The notes beneath the pieces are model-generated. The model was not told the origin of the DNA, did not search any database, and saw nothing but the letters and a program-made list of their open reading frames with translations. Positions 1 through 8,476 of a DNA stretch of 64,000 bases are shown piece after piece (position 1 is the stretch's first letter; every line of letters starts with the position of its first letter). The DNA comes from Candidatus Moranbacteria bacterium RIFCSPHIGHO2_01_FULL_55_24 (GTDB taxonomy: Bacteria; Patescibacteria; Paceibacteria; Moranbacterales; UBA1568): NCBI GenBank assembly GCA_001786575.1, contig MFRW01000004.1, forward strand, positions 48,534 through 112,533, read 5' to 3'. The position numbers and the translations under genes are program-made.

Positions 1-2
1 TC

Positions 3-659
3 GGGAAGCGCTGCGTCAGAGCTCCTCATGACATCCAGCCGCGGGAGATATTGAGGATCGATCTTGCGCCGAGCGAAGACGAGCTTCTCGCTCGGATGAA
101 AGCGAAGACACGCTACAATATCCGCTTGGCCGAGAAGCACGGCGTAACCGTTTCCGAAAGCGCTGATCCGGAAGATCACGAAGCCTTCCTCGGCCTGGTC
201 CGGGAAACTTCTCTCCGCAAAGGGATCCGTGCGCATGGCGCGGCACATTACCGGACAATGCTCGAGAGTATTCCGGATACCGCCAAGCTGTTCGTCGCGA
301 AATACGAGGGAAAGGTGCTCGCTGCGAATATCGTCTGCTTCTTCGGAGATACGGCGACGTATCTTCATGGCGGGACCAGCGGCGAGGCGCGCCAGGTGAT
401 GGCGCCGTTTCTCCTTCAGTGGGAGTCGATGCGCCGCGCGAAAGCCCTCGGGTATCGCTTCTATGATCTCGGAGGCATCCAGCGGGAGACGGAAGGCGGG
501 AAAAGCTCGGACTGGAGCGGGATCACGCGCTTCAAGGAAGGCTTTGCAGGAGAACTTCCCGGCTTACTTTTTCCCGGCACCTACGATATCATTCTGGATA
601 CCAAGAAATATTCCCTCTATCGCACTCTGCGGGCAGTCCGCAACCTTTTCCGTTTCTGA
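3..659 (+). CDS. FemAB-like peptidyltransferase, 5' end missing
   Basis: The reading frame is open from the window edge, so the N-terminus lies outside; the codons before the first TTG at 51 already read as family sequence (HDIQPRE before the aspartate strand), so that TTG is not the start. The visible part has the segment KTRYNIRLAEKHGV and a C-terminal FYDLGGI strand, both typical of FemA/FemB/MurM GNAT-fold enzymes. These transfer amino acids from aminoacyl-tRNA to the peptide side chain of lipid II at the inner membrane face. A Mur ligase follows 5 nt downstream, fitting a peptidoglycan role. The amino acid transferred cannot be told. Confidence 0.85.
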   Translation, partial: GKRCVRAPHDIQPREILRIDLAPSEDELLARMKAKTRYNIRLAEKHGVTVSESADPEDHEAFLGLVRETSLRKGIRAHGAAHYRTMLESIPDTAKLFVAKYEGKVLAANIVCFFGDTATYLHGGTSGEARQVMAPFLLQWESMRRAKALGYRFYDLGGIQRETEGGKSSDWSGITRFKEGFAGELPGLLFPGTYDIILDTKKYSLYRTLRAVRNLFRF

Positions 660-664
660 TACGT

Positions 665-1918
665 ATGCGCTTTATTTTCAAAATTATTCCACAGCCGGTA
701 AAAAATCTGGGCCACCTCGGCTTGGCACTTCTGGCGAATATCCGCTACGGATTCCCCGGCAGGAAGCTTTCGGTTATCGGCGTCACCGGAACGAATGGCA
801 AGACGACGACTGCGCAGATGATTGCGCGCATCCTGGAGCGCGTCGGATACAAGACTGCTTTCGCGACGACGGTCAACTTCTGTATCGGCGACCGCGAATG
901 GGTGAATGCGTCCAAATTCACGACGCTGTCCTCTTGGAAACTCCAGAAGTTCCTGGCTGAAGCGCACCGGGCCGGCGTAACGCATGTGGTGCTCGAGACT
1001 TCTTCTCATGCGCTCGACCAGCATCGGGTATTCGGCGTCCCGTACCTTATCGCGGTCATCACCAACGTGACGCGCGAGCACCTGGACTATCACAAGACGC
1101 TTCCGCGCTACCGCCAAGCCAAAGCCCGGCTCTTCAAGCAGGCGAAGCACGCCGTCATCAATGCAGACATGGAACACCCCGAAGAGTTCCAGGGTCTGGT
1201 CTCGGGAAAAACCGTGCTTTACAGCACGAAGGAAGAAACAGCCGATATCGTCGCCGAAGGCATCTCGCTTGATTTCCACGCGATCGAATTCCGCGTTGGG
1301 GAAATCCATTTCCGGCTGCCGCTCCCCGGACTCTTCAATATCGAGAACGCGCTGGCGGCGCTTGGCGCGGCCAGCCTGCTCGGGATCGATTTCTCCAGTG
1401 CACGGGAAGCGCTCGCCGAGATGCGCGGCGTACCGGGCCGCATGGAGCTGGTACCGAATGCCGAAGGCATCGATATCATCATCGACTACGCCGTGACGCC
1501 GGACGCTTTCGAGAAGCTCTACGCTTCGGTACTGCCCCTGAAGATCCCCGGAACGAAGATCATCCATGTCTTCGGCACCTGCGGCGACCGCGACCGCGGC
1601 AAGCGGCCGATTCTGGGGGATATCGCTTCCCGGAATGCCGATGTCGTCATCCTGACGAATGAAGACCCGTATACCGAGGACCCGGAGCGCATAATAGACG
1701 AGGTAGAGAAGGGCGTTACCAAGAAGAAAGACAAGGAATATTTCCGTATCTTCGACCGGCGCGAGGCTATCCGGAAAGCGCTCTCGCTCGCGGAGCGGGG
1801 CGACATCGTCCTCATTACCGGCAAGGGTGCCGAGACCAGCATGGCCTGGGCGGACCGGCGCGAACCCTGGAGCGAGCGGCAAACGATAGAGGAGACCCTG
1901 AAGGAACTCAAGAAATAA
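665..1918 (+). CDS. MurE-like Mur ligase lacking the N-terminal domain
   Basis: Cytoplasmic ATP-dependent ligase adding an amino acid to UDP-MurNAc-peptide. The P-loop GTNGKTT sits at residues 42-48, far earlier than in standard MurE (~490 aa), so the N-terminal UDP-binding domain is absent. The central motif LETSSHALDQHR, the Mg/ATP region EHLDYHKT and a C-terminal domain with EDPYTED (where MurE carries its substrate-selecting loop) are visible; the length is 417 aa. It lies in the same operon as the FemAB-like gene, 5 nt apart. Loss of the first domain is inferred to be a lineage trait because no remnant is seen upstream. Which amino acid is added is not predictable. Confidence 0.85.
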   Translation: MRFIFKIIPQPVKNLGHLGLALLANIRYGFPGRKLSVIGVTGTNGKTTTAQMIARILERVGYKTAFATTVNFCIGDREWVNASKFTTLSSWKLQKFLAEAHRAGVTHVVLETSSHALDQHRVFGVPYLIAVITNVTREHLDYHKTLPRYRQAKARLFKQAKHAVINADMEHPEEFQGLVSGKTVLYSTKEETADIVAEGISLDFHAIEFRVGEIHFRLPLPGLFNIENALAALGAASLLGIDFSSAREALAEMRGVPGRMELVPNAEGIDIIIDYAVTPDAFEKLYASVLPLKIPGTKIIHVFGTCGDRDRGKRPILGDIASRNADVVILTNEDPYTEDPERIIDEVEKGVTKKKDKEYFRIFDRREAIRKALSLAERGDIVLITGKGAETSMAWADRREPWSERQTIEETLKELKK

Positions 1919-1920
1919 AA

Positions 1921-1947
1921 AAGAGCCTCATAGCGAGGCTCTTTTTT
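1921..1947. terminator. Bidirectional intrinsic terminator
   Basis: Nine-base stem AAGAGCCTC / GAGGCTCTT with a 5-nt loop, A-run before and T-run after. It separates the convergent MurE-like and DivPAP genes and can serve both. Confidence 0.85.
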
Positions 1948-1959
1948 CGGCTTGTTTCC

Positions 1960-2400
1960 CTACAGGGAGAGCGCGATGAGGACGATCGTGAAAAAGGCTC
2001 CGAAGAGGCTGCCGACGATCACTTCGCTCGTGCGATGCCCGACATGTTCTTTGAGGCGGGGGAACTGCTTTTTGTCGAGATCCATCTGCTCGACGAGCAT
2101 ATTGAGGTAGCGGCCCTGGTCGCCCAAGTGCATGCGGATGCGGAGCGCGTCATCGATGATCAGGAAGGCGAGTCCTACCGTGACGGCGAACGCGCCGGAA
2201 TGGATACCTTCATAATAGCCGATAGAGACGAGAAGAGCAGTCGCGAAGGCGGTGTGGGCGCTCGGCATATGGCCGTGGGTGAAGATGTACCCCGGTTGCC
2301 AGCCATAGCGGATGGTGAAGAGGATGAATTTCACGATCTGCGCGAGGATGCCTACGATGATCGGAATGATGAAGACGAGATATGGCTGGAGCGTTTGCAT
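1960..2400 (-). CDS. Divergent PAP2 family membrane protein (DUF212, YuiD-like)
   Basis: A 146-aa membrane protein with hydrophobic helices at about 8-30, 62-85 and 122-145. The motif HGHMPSAHT at 42-50, DDALRIRMH and GHRTSEVIVG are the hallmarks of the divergent PAP2 (acid-phosphatase/haloperoxidase-related) family, in which these His/Ser/Asp residues line the phosphatase site. The substrate is presumed to be a lipid-linked phosphate, but that is inference. It is transcribed alone; a TATACT -10 lies on the minus strand near 2419-2424. Confidence 0.85.
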   Translation of the reverse strand: MQTLQPYLVFIIPIIVGILAQIVKFILFTIRYGWQPGYIFTHGHMPSAHTAFATALLVSIGYYEGIHSGAFAVTVGLAFLIIDDALRIRMHLGDQGRYLNMLVEQMDLDKKQFPRLKEHVGHRTSEVIVGSLFGAFFTIVLIALSL

Positions 2401-2509
2401 AGAATTTTTCTTGGCTCCAGTATATCATGAATATGAATCAGCCTGATTCTTGGCATTCCGCCGCTCTTTTGCTACTCTTCATGTACGAGAACTCTTATCT
2501 ATCAACCAT

Positions 2510-3061
2510 ATGAACCCGCTCTACGTTATTTTAGGCATCGTTGCTCTCCTCATTCTTTTCGTCATCGCGATCTACAACGGTCTGGTCCGGCTCAAGATGC
2601 GCGTCGAGGAAGCCTGGAGCGATATCGATGTCCAGCTGAAGCGCCGCTACGACCTCATCCCGAACCTCGTCAATACCGTGAAGGGCTATGCCGAGCACGA
2701 ACGCGAGCTTTTGGAAAAGGTGACGCAGGCGCGCACCAATGCGATGCAGGCAGGAAGCGGGAGCGCGAAGGCCGAGGCCGAGAACATGCTCTCCGACACC
2801 TTAAAGAGTCTCTTCGCCGTCGCGGAGAATTATCCCGACCTCAAGGCCAACCAGAACTTCCTCGAACTCCAGCGCGAGCTCTCCGATACCGAGAACAAGA
2901 TCCAGGCATCGCGCCGCTTCTACAATACGAATGTCATGGAGCTCAACACGAAGATCGACACCTTCCCCACGAGCATCATTGCCTCCCTCTTCGGCTTTGC
3001 CAAGCGCGATTTCTTCGAGGCTGCCGGAGCCGAGAAGGAGCCTGTCGCGGTCAGTTTCTAG
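2510..3061 (+). CDS. lemA: LemA family membrane protein
   Basis: A 183-aa protein with one N-terminal transmembrane helix (residues 3-23) followed by a long helical coiled domain facing out. VEEAWSDIDVQLKRRYDLIP and LVNTVKGY are diagnostic LemA sequences. The ATG at 2510 is chosen rather than an upstream alternative start at 2450, because the helix begins right after it and the upstream 20 residues look unlike the family. HtpX follows 67 nt downstream, the usual lemA-htpX pair, which points to envelope protein quality control. The exact function of LemA is unknown. Confidence 0.92.
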   Translation: MNPLYVILGIVALLILFVIAIYNGLVRLKMRVEEAWSDIDVQLKRRYDLIPNLVNTVKGYAEHERELLEKVTQARTNAMQAGSGSAKAEAENMLSDTLKSLFAVAENYPDLKANQNFLELQRELSDTENKIQASRRFYNTNVMELNTKIDTFPTSIIASLFGFAKRDFFEAAGAEKEPVAVSF

Positions 3062-3095
3062 TCTGTCCAGGAAGGGAAAAATCGGATATACTTAC

Positions 3096-3117
3096 GGCGC
3101 ACAAAAGTGCGCCTTTT
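3096..3117 (+). terminator. Hairpin between lemA and htpX (terminator or leader)
   Basis: GGCGCAC, AAAA loop, GTGCGCC, then four T. A TATACT -10 candidate (3087-3092) lies immediately before it and the htpX ATG 11 nt after it. It may end lemA transcripts, or sit at the 5' end of an htpX transcript. Confidence 0.5.
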
Positions 3118-3128
3118 GATTGCAAATT

Positions 3129-4019
3129 ATGGCAACACTCTACAACCAATACGACAAAAACATCCGCCTCACTTGGTTCTATATCACTCTTTTCCTCGTC
3201 TTCGTCATCGGCGTAGGCTATGTCTTCGCGGGAGCGATGGGGGAGAGCACTATCCTCTACGGCGCCGTCCTCTTCTCGGTCGGCATGAGCGTAGCCTCCT
3301 ACTGGTGGAGCGACCGGATCGTGCTTTCTATGAGCAGCGCGCATGAGCTCGACCCGCGCGAAAATCTGGAAATCTATCGCCTCGTGGAGAACCTGGCTAT
3401 CACGGCCGGGCTGCCGCTCCCCAAGATCTACATCATGGAAGACTCGGCCATGAATGCGTTCGCGACGGGCCGCAACCCCGAGCATGCCGTCATCTGCCTC
3501 ACCACCGGTATCATCGACCGTCTGGAGAAAAACGAGCTCGAAGGCGTCATCGCGCACGAACTGTCGCACATCGGCAACCGCGATACGCTCGTCGCGACCG
3601 TCGTAGTCATCCTGGTCGGATTCGTGGCGCTTCTCGCCGACTGGTTCCGCCACTTCGCTTTCTTTAGCGACCGCGACAACGATCACCGGGGCCAGGCCCA
3701 GGCGCTTTTCTTCATCGCGGCGATCATCCTCTCCATCCTGGCGCCGTTCTTCGCCATGCTCTTGCAGTTTGCCATCTCGCGGAAGCGCGAGTTCCTGGCC
3801 GATGCTTCCGGAGCGCTTCTCACGCGCTATCCGGAGGGGCTGGCCAGCGCTCTGGAGAAGATCTCCGGCGATACCGAGCCGCTCGAGGCCGCCAACCGCG
3901 CCACGGCGCACCTCTATATCTCCAACCCGCTCAAGGGCCAGCATTTTTCCAAGTTCTTCATGACGCATCCGCCGATCGAAGACCGCATCGCTGCTCTCCG
4001 CGGCATGGAGCAGAAATAA
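3129..4019 (+). CDS. htpX: HtpX-like membrane zinc metalloprotease
   Basis: M48-family protease of the cytoplasmic membrane that degrades misfolded membrane proteins. The 296-aa protein has two N-terminal helices (about 17-35, 42-60), the zinc motif HELSH at 143-147, two further helices (about 157-172, 196-215) and the downstream REFLADASG segment with the third zinc ligand. The C-terminal HPPIEDRIAAL is also typical of HtpX. ATG 3129 is chosen over the TTG three codons earlier. The upstream lemA is a common partner. Confidence 0.95.
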   Translation: MATLYNQYDKNIRLTWFYITLFLVFVIGVGYVFAGAMGESTILYGAVLFSVGMSVASYWWSDRIVLSMSSAHELDPRENLEIYRLVENLAITAGLPLPKIYIMEDSAMNAFATGRNPEHAVICLTTGIIDRLEKNELEGVIAHELSHIGNRDTLVATVVVILVGFVALLADWFRHFAFFSDRDNDHRGQAQALFFIAAIILSILAPFFAMLLQFAISRKREFLADASGALLTRYPEGLASALEKISGDTEPLEAANRATAHLYISNPLKGQHFSKFFMTHPPIEDRIAALRGMEQK

Positions 4020-4047
4020 TTCCAGGCACTTCCTCGATTCAAATAAC

Positions 4048-4479
4048 ATGCCAACTTACAAAGAATTCGCAGCACTGGCGCGGGCGCGTTTCCAGAAGAG
4101 CCAGGAGCGCAAGAAGAAAGCGATCGGCGAGTTCCGCTACACCGAGCACTCGCGCTACAAGATGCGCCAGTACGGCTTGAGCGAGCAGAAGGTGCGCGGA
4201 GTCATCCGTTCGCCGCGCCGGACGGAAAAGGGTATCGTCCCACAGACCATCGCCGTGATGCAGCCGGTCTCACCGAAAAAGACGGGGGACAAAGAAACTT
4301 GGAGACAGGAGATCTGGGTGATGTATCAGGAGAAGAAAAAGACAGGTCCTCTCGAGCGGGGCCAGAAGAAGATTATCAGTGCCTGGCGCTATCCCGGAGT
4401 GAGCCCGGAGCGCGACCCGATCCCGGCCGAGATTCTGCAAGAGATCGAAAGCTGGTCTGATTCGGAGACAGGAGTATAA
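4048..4479 (+). CDS. Conserved hypothetical protein, DUF4258-like fragment
   Basis: A 143-aa basic soluble protein. The stretch FRYTEHSRYKMRQYGLSE followed by VRGVIRSPRRTEKGI resembles DUF4258 and related toxin-like folds, in which a His-rich strand precedes a helix and a second strand. The rest is rich in Lys/Arg and has no recognised motif. It lies 28 nt after htpX and so may share its transcript. No function is proposed; the DUF4258 resemblance is by eye only. Confidence 0.6.
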   Translation: MPTYKEFAALARARFQKSQERKKKAIGEFRYTEHSRYKMRQYGLSEQKVRGVIRSPRRTEKGIVPQTIAVMQPVSPKKTGDKETWRQEIWVMYQEKKKTGPLERGQKKIISAWRYPGVSPERDPIPAEILQEIESWSDSETGV

Positions 4480-4507
4480 TAAAAGTAGCTAATTTTTTCT
4501 AACGCAT

Positions 4508-5068
4508 ATGGACGAAAACATGCAGGCGGGCACGCCGCAAGGCAGCCCGGCGCCGGAACACGAGGCGCCGAAGCAGGAACAGCAGCCAGGTACTGGGCAG
4601 GGCAGCGCGAAAGCCGAGGTCAAGGGTGCGACCGACAAGCTCGAAGCGCTCCTCGAAGAGTACATGGTGAAGAAGGCTCCCTTCACGCTCCCGATGAGCG
4701 TCAAGGAGATTCTTGTGAAGATCGCGCCATATATAGTAATCATAGGTGCGATCATGGCACTGCCAGTGATTATCGCAGCGCTCGGCATAAACGCATTCCT
4801 CGCGCCGTTTGCGATGATGGGCGGCAGCTATTACTGGGGAACGGCCGGGATCATCTCGGCGATTTTCGCCGCTATCGCGTTCGTGATAGAGATTATGGCG
4901 GTGCCGGGACTCTTCAAGCGCACCCACAAGGGCTGGCAGCTCGCTTACTATGCATCCCTGGTGATGCTCGTCGGCAACATCGTGTCCTTCAATATCGTGA
5001 GCGGGATTATCGGCGCGATTATCGGCTGGTACTTCCTCTTCCAGGTCAAAGAGCTCTACAAGAACTAG
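4508..5068 (+). CDS. Four-helix membrane protein of unknown function
   Basis: A 186-aa protein. Residues 1-40 are rich in Pro, Gln, Glu and Gly and probably disordered; a helix KATDKLEALLEEYMVKK follows, then about four hydrophobic helices (roughly 74-95, 98-130, 140-158, 160-180) and a short charged tail. Chromosomal neighbours give no functional clue. A TATAAT -10 at 4475-4480 overlaps the end of the previous gene, so it may have its own promoter. Not recognised as a named family. Confidence 0.7.
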   Translation: MDENMQAGTPQGSPAPEHEAPKQEQQPGTGQGSAKAEVKGATDKLEALLEEYMVKKAPFTLPMSVKEILVKIAPYIVIIGAIMALPVIIAALGINAFLAPFAMMGGSYYWGTAGIISAIFAAIAFVIEIMAVPGLFKRTHKGWQLAYYASLVMLVGNIVSFNIVSGIIGAIIGWYFLFQVKELYKN

Positions 5069-5097
5069 GGCTCATCTAAGGGAAATTTCGCTCAAAG

Positions 5098-5122
5098 CCC
5101 TGCTGATATAGCAGGGTTTTTT
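5098..5122 (+). terminator. Intrinsic terminator
   Basis: CCCTGCT, 5-nt loop, AGCAGGG, then six T, 30 nt after the stop of the membrane protein gene. Confidence 0.85.
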
Positions 5123-5154
5123 GCTTTAAATAAAGCCTTATCCTCTTCTTTCTC

Positions 5155-5183
5155 TTGACATTCCGCTTATTTTGGAGTATAAT
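5155..5183 (+). promoter_or_regulatory. Consensus sigma-70 promoter
   Basis: Perfect TTGACA (5155-5160), 17-nt spacer, perfect TATAAT (5178-5183), 54 nt before the start of the secreted protein gene. It is the closest to consensus in the window. Confidence 0.9.
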
Positions 5184-5236
5184 GATAGGTCATAGTAACT
5201 TTACAACCCAAGCAGATCTCTCACAGGAGAAAGACC

Positions 5237-5851
5237 ATGAAGACTCTTTTTGTTGCTCTCGTTGCCCTGATCGCGCTTTCCTCTTCGCTTGCGGCTCCGG
5301 CCCAGGCTGGCGGAAGCAACATCTTCGAACCGGCCGGCTATGGGAATTACGGCCAGCGGTCGTCCCGTCAGGACCCGCAGAGGCATACCGCTCAAAAGGT
5401 GGCGCTGGCACAGCGTTACGCGGACGAAGTCTTCCGTGTCTGCGCCAGCGATAATATCGGTCAGCAGGTAGCTAATCAGGCTATCTCTGGCGGAGCAGAT
5501 ATCTTCGTCCAAGGCCTCGGGAAGCTGATTGTTGGAAAGCGGTATCACTCGATCCGCAACTACAACAGTTACCAGTCTTCCAGGGACAACAGCCGTTCCT
5601 GCGAGGCAGTCGCCCGTCAGGCCTATCGCGACTACCTCTCATCAGCGCCGGCGTCGTCATGCGAAATGACGATGACGACGACGATGCGCCGCGGCGGGAA
5701 ATATGTTTCCGAACCGACCGCCACGCGCACCTGCCGGTCCGACCGCGCCGAAGACTGGGAGAGTGAATTCCAGCCCCAGCCAAGCGCGGCAAGAATCAGC
5801 CGAACAGCTTCTCGCGAAGACTGGGCAGCTGATTTTCAGCCGGAACGCTGA
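5237..5851 (+). CDS. Secreted protein of unknown function
   Basis: A 204-aa protein with a clear Sec signal peptide (MKTLF, hydrophobic core, cleavage near APAQA-GG at 25). The mature part is rich in Arg, Ser and Gln, has a few Cys residues that could pair, and ends with two related segments, AEDWESEFQPQ and REDWAADFQPE. An AGGAG ribosome site six bases before the ATG and a perfect sigma-70 promoter imply strong expression. No family was recognised. Its tidy promoter and RBS differ from most neighbours. Confidence 0.8.
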   Translation: MKTLFVALVALIALSSSLAAPAQAGGSNIFEPAGYGNYGQRSSRQDPQRHTAQKVALAQRYADEVFRVCASDNIGQQVANQAISGGADIFVQGLGKLIVGKRYHSIRNYNSYQSSRDNSRSCEAVARQAYRDYLSSAPASSCEMTMTTTMRRGGKYVSEPTATRTCRSDRAEDWESEFQPQPSAARISRTASREDWAADFQPER

Positions 5852-5871
5852 AGAGATCAGCTCTCACAAGC

Positions 5872-5909
5872 AAGCGGCCGCATCAGAACACTGATGTCGG
5901 CCGCTTTTT
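5872..5909 (+). terminator. Intrinsic terminator
   Basis: Long stem AAGCGGCCGCATCAG / CTGATG(t)CGGCCGCTT with an AACA loop and a T-run, just after the secreted protein gene. Confidence 0.88.
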
Positions 5910-6004
5910 CTTTTTCATTTAAAAGCGATGAGCTATACTGGGTGAGTATGGGGATGGCGAGTCCCCGGCTTCCGCGTCCTCGCCGGGAAATAAAAAGAAA
6001 AGGC

Positions 6005-7435
6005 ATGCAAGGAAAAAAGCAGACCAAAATCGTCGCGACCATCGGCCCGGCTTCGGAATCGAAAGCGATGCTCCGCGCTCTGGTGAATGCCGGCATGAAC
6101 GTCGTGCGGCTGAACTTTTCGCACGGCGAGCACGCGTGGCATCAGGAGGTGATCAATCGCGTGCGCGAGCTCTCTCTAGAACTGAAGACCCCGATCGCCA
6201 TCCTGGCCGACCTCCAGGGGCCGCGCATCCGCACCGAGATAGCCGCTCCGCTCGAGCTTGAGCAGGGTGCCAAAGTGACGGTGAGCGATATCTCCCACAA
6301 GGAATCGCTTGAGGGTGAAAACATCGTATTCCTAGACATTCCCGGAATCATCGATCATGTGGAGGTGGGGCACGCCCTCCTCATCGAGGATGGGACGCTC
6401 GAGCTCACCGTGACAGCCAAGGAGGAAAAGAGTCTTACTGCCGAGACCAAGAGCCCCGGAACCATCAAAACCCGGAAGGGCGTCATTCTGCCGGATTCGG
6501 AGATCACCCTCCCGATCATTTCCGAGAAAGACAAGCGTGATCTCGAATTCATCTTGGGTGAGGGAGTGGAGTATATCGCGCTTTCCTTTGTCGGTTCTGC
6601 CGAAGACATAGCGACGGTCCGCGCCCAGATGAAAGCCTACGCTTCCGATGAGGCGCGCCTCCCGAAAATCGTTTCGAAAATAGAGCGCAAGGAAGCGATC
6701 AGGAATCTCCAGTCGATTATCGCCGCAACCGATGCCGTGATGGTGGCGCGCGGCGACTTGGGAATCGAGATGCCGGAAAGCGAGATCGCACTCCTTCAGA
6801 AGAAGATTATCCGCGAAAGCCTGAAGGCCGCCAAGCCAGTCATCGTCGCGACGCAGATGATGAAAAGCATGACAGAGAATCCGCGCCCGACGCGTGCCGA
6901 AGTGAGCGACGTCTCCAATGCCGTCATCGACCATACCGATGCGGTCATGCTTTCGGAAGAGTCAGCCATGGGCAGGTACCCGGTGGAAACGGTCGCCATG
7001 ATGAGCGAGATTATTCAGAAGACCGAAGAGTCGCCGTTCGATGACCTGTACCACGCCCTCGATCTCAATTTCAAGAACGAGTATTCGACGATGATCCGGA
7101 GCGTGTATCAGCTCGCACAGAGCTTCCGGACCAAGGCTATCCTCATTCTTTCCATAAGCGGATTTACGGCGCGTCTCCTGTCCCACTTCCGTCCCGAATC
7201 GCGCCTCCTGGTGGCGACCAACGACCGCCGCGTCTGGAACGAGCTCGCGCTTGTCTGGGGGATAGACCCGTACCTCTTCGAGGGGGACGAACGTTATGAT
7301 ACGCACACGACGCTCCTCATGGAGGAAGCGAAGAAAGACGGCAAGATCTCCGCGGGAGACCGGGTCGCGGTCTTCTTGGGCCGTACGCCCGAGCATGGGA
7401 CTATGCAGCTTGTCGGGATAAAGGAAGTACGATAG
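6005..7435 (+). CDS. pyk: Pyruvate kinase
   Basis: Glycolytic enzyme converting PEP and ADP to pyruvate and ATP. The 476-aa product has the N-terminal TKIVATIGPAS, VVRLNFSHG, the substrate/K+ region KIVSKIERKEA, the signature VMVARGDLGIEMP, VIVATQMMKSM and TRAEVSDVSNAV, then a C-terminal allosteric domain. Start 6005 is chosen because family proteins begin just before KTKIVATIGP; an ATG at 5948, 8 nt after a TATACT, would add 19 basic residues. With the PEP-utilizing protein 1 kb downstream it may set PEP/pyruvate balance. Confidence 0.96.
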   Translation: MQGKKQTKIVATIGPASESKAMLRALVNAGMNVVRLNFSHGEHAWHQEVINRVRELSLELKTPIAILADLQGPRIRTEIAAPLELEQGAKVTVSDISHKESLEGENIVFLDIPGIIDHVEVGHALLIEDGTLELTVTAKEEKSLTAETKSPGTIKTRKGVILPDSEITLPIISEKDKRDLEFILGEGVEYIALSFVGSAEDIATVRAQMKAYASDEARLPKIVSKIERKEAIRNLQSIIAATDAVMVARGDLGIEMPESEIALLQKKIIRESLKAAKPVIVATQMMKSMTENPRPTRAEVSDVSNAVIDHTDAVMLSEESAMGRYPVETVAMMSEIIQKTEESPFDDLYHALDLNFKNEYSTMIRSVYQLAQSFRTKAILILSISGFTARLLSHFRPESRLLVATNDRRVWNELALVWGIDPYLFEGDERYDTHTTLLMEEAKKDGKISAGDRVAVFLGRTPEHGTMQLVGIKEVR

Positions 7436-7438
7436 AAT
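7410..7438 (+). promoter_or_regulatory. Probable tRNA-Ser promoter inside the pyk 3' end
   Basis: TTGTCG (7410-7415), 17-nt spacer, TAGAAT (7433-7438). The -10 contains the pyk stop codon. The tRNA begins 63 nt downstream. Confidence 0.55.
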
Positions 7439-7454
7439 GCGAGGCGCTGAAAGG

Positions 7455-7484
7455 CCAGCCAGAGGCTGGTCCGCCGCTGGCGGA
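7455..7484 (+). repeat. Two tandem hairpins in the tRNA-Ser leader, the second shared with tRNA-Asn
   Basis: CCAGCC-AGA-GGCTGG (7455-7469) is followed by TCCGCC-GCT-GGCGGA (7470-7484), ending 17 nt before the tRNA. The second palindrome recurs, almost identical, 16 nt before tRNA-Asn. Confidence 0.7.
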
Positions 7485-7501
7485 AATTTCCTGAAGCAAC
7501 T

Positions 7502-7588
7502 GGAAAGGTGGCCGAGTGGTTGAAGGTACTTGCTTGGAAAGCAAGCGTGCGGGAAACCGTACCGAGGGTTCGAATCCCTCCCTTTCCG
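7502..7588 (+). tRNA. tRNA-Ser (GGA)
   Basis: The 87-nt cloverleaf has acceptor stem GGAAAGG / CCTTTCC, a D-arm with AGTGGTTGAAGG, anticodon loop TTGGAAA giving GGA, a long variable arm typical of tRNA-Ser, and T-loop GTTCGAATC. The 3' end runs into GCCG, so CCA is not encoded. Confidence 0.95.
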
Positions 7589-7592
7589 CCGA

Positions 7593-7630
7593 TATGAAAA
7601 AGGGGCCGTCTTGCGCGGCTCCTTTTTCAT
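7593..7630 (+). terminator. Intrinsic terminator after tRNA-Ser
   Basis: ATGAAAAAGGGGCCG and CGGCTCCTTTTTCAT form a long stem around a 7-nt loop, starting 4 nt after the tRNA. Confidence 0.85.
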
Positions 7631-7705
7631 CCCTATGATAGAGGGAACGAGAAAGATACGGGAAAATTAAGGAAAAGCCGAGAAACTGATAAGTTGCATG
7701 CAGCT

Positions 7706-8476
7706 ATGGAAAACGAATCGCGCTTTATTACCACCCCGGAATCACAGGAACGCTTCGGGCGGAATGTAGAGATACATGTCATTTTCGTGCGCCACGGAGA
7801 GAAGGGTGGGGAAGGGGAATTGACGGACGAGGGCAAAAAGCAGGCCTCGGGGTTCGGAGAGAATCTGGAAAACAAGCACGCGATCAAGGGCTACTCCAGC
7901 CCGATACAGCGGGCTATGGATACGGTGGAGCATATCATCGAAAACTCTCCCCATGACAAAAAACTGAAAACGCGGATCAGGACCGAGATCGGCATCCCGC
8001 CATCCTCGCAGGAATTCTATAAAAAATTCAGGGAACTGGAAGAAGAGGGCGCTGATACGGCGGCGGAGTGGTTCTTGAGTTTCGGGCAGGAAAGGCCGGA
8101 CAGCGAAACGTTCTCGCCGCACGAAGTAGCGGAAGCGTTCGCCTACATGATCGCCAAGTATTCGAAGATGGCGGACAAGCTTTTCTCCGGCTCGAACATC
8201 GATCTGGTGAACGGCACGCATCAGGGTCTCCCCGAGGCGCTCCTGAAAGAAGTCCTGAAAAGGGAAGTCGACGGCCGAGAAGTCGTCGGTTTCGAGAAGG
8301 CAGAAGATATCGGGGGAGCGCTACAGTTCGCGGAAGGCATGGAATTCGCTATCAGAACCGATGAGCGCGGCGGCAAAAGCTTGAAAGTGATTTTTCGGGG
8401 CCAAGAATACGGTATCGACATGGTGAAACTCGCTGAATTGGCAAAAGCATATGAAGAAAGGCAGAAGCAAGGATAG
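7706..8476 (+). CDS. Histidine phosphatase (phosphoglycerate mutase-like) family protein
   Basis: A 256-aa cytosolic protein. The catalytic signature VIFVRHGEK (phospho-His acceptor) is followed by GELTDEGKKQASGF, the typical second strand; GYSSPIQRAMDT supplies the conserved SP-x-x-RA motif, and VNGTHQGLPEA carries a late His. It could be a phosphosugar or protein phosphatase; the substrate is not evident. ATG 7706 is preferred to a TTG four codons upstream. The next gene starts 26 nt inside its 3' end, implying translational coupling with the PEP-utilizing protein. Confidence 0.85.
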   Translation: MENESRFITTPESQERFGRNVEIHVIFVRHGEKGGEGELTDEGKKQASGFGENLENKHAIKGYSSPIQRAMDTVEHIIENSPHDKKLKTRIRTEIGIPPSSQEFYKKFRELEEEGADTAAEWFLSFGQERPDSETFSPHEVAEAFAYMIAKYSKMADKLFSGSNIDLVNGTHQGLPEALLKEVLKREVDGREVVGFEKAEDIGGALQFAEGMEFAIRTDERGGKSLKVIFRGQEYGIDMVKLAELAKAYEERQKQG

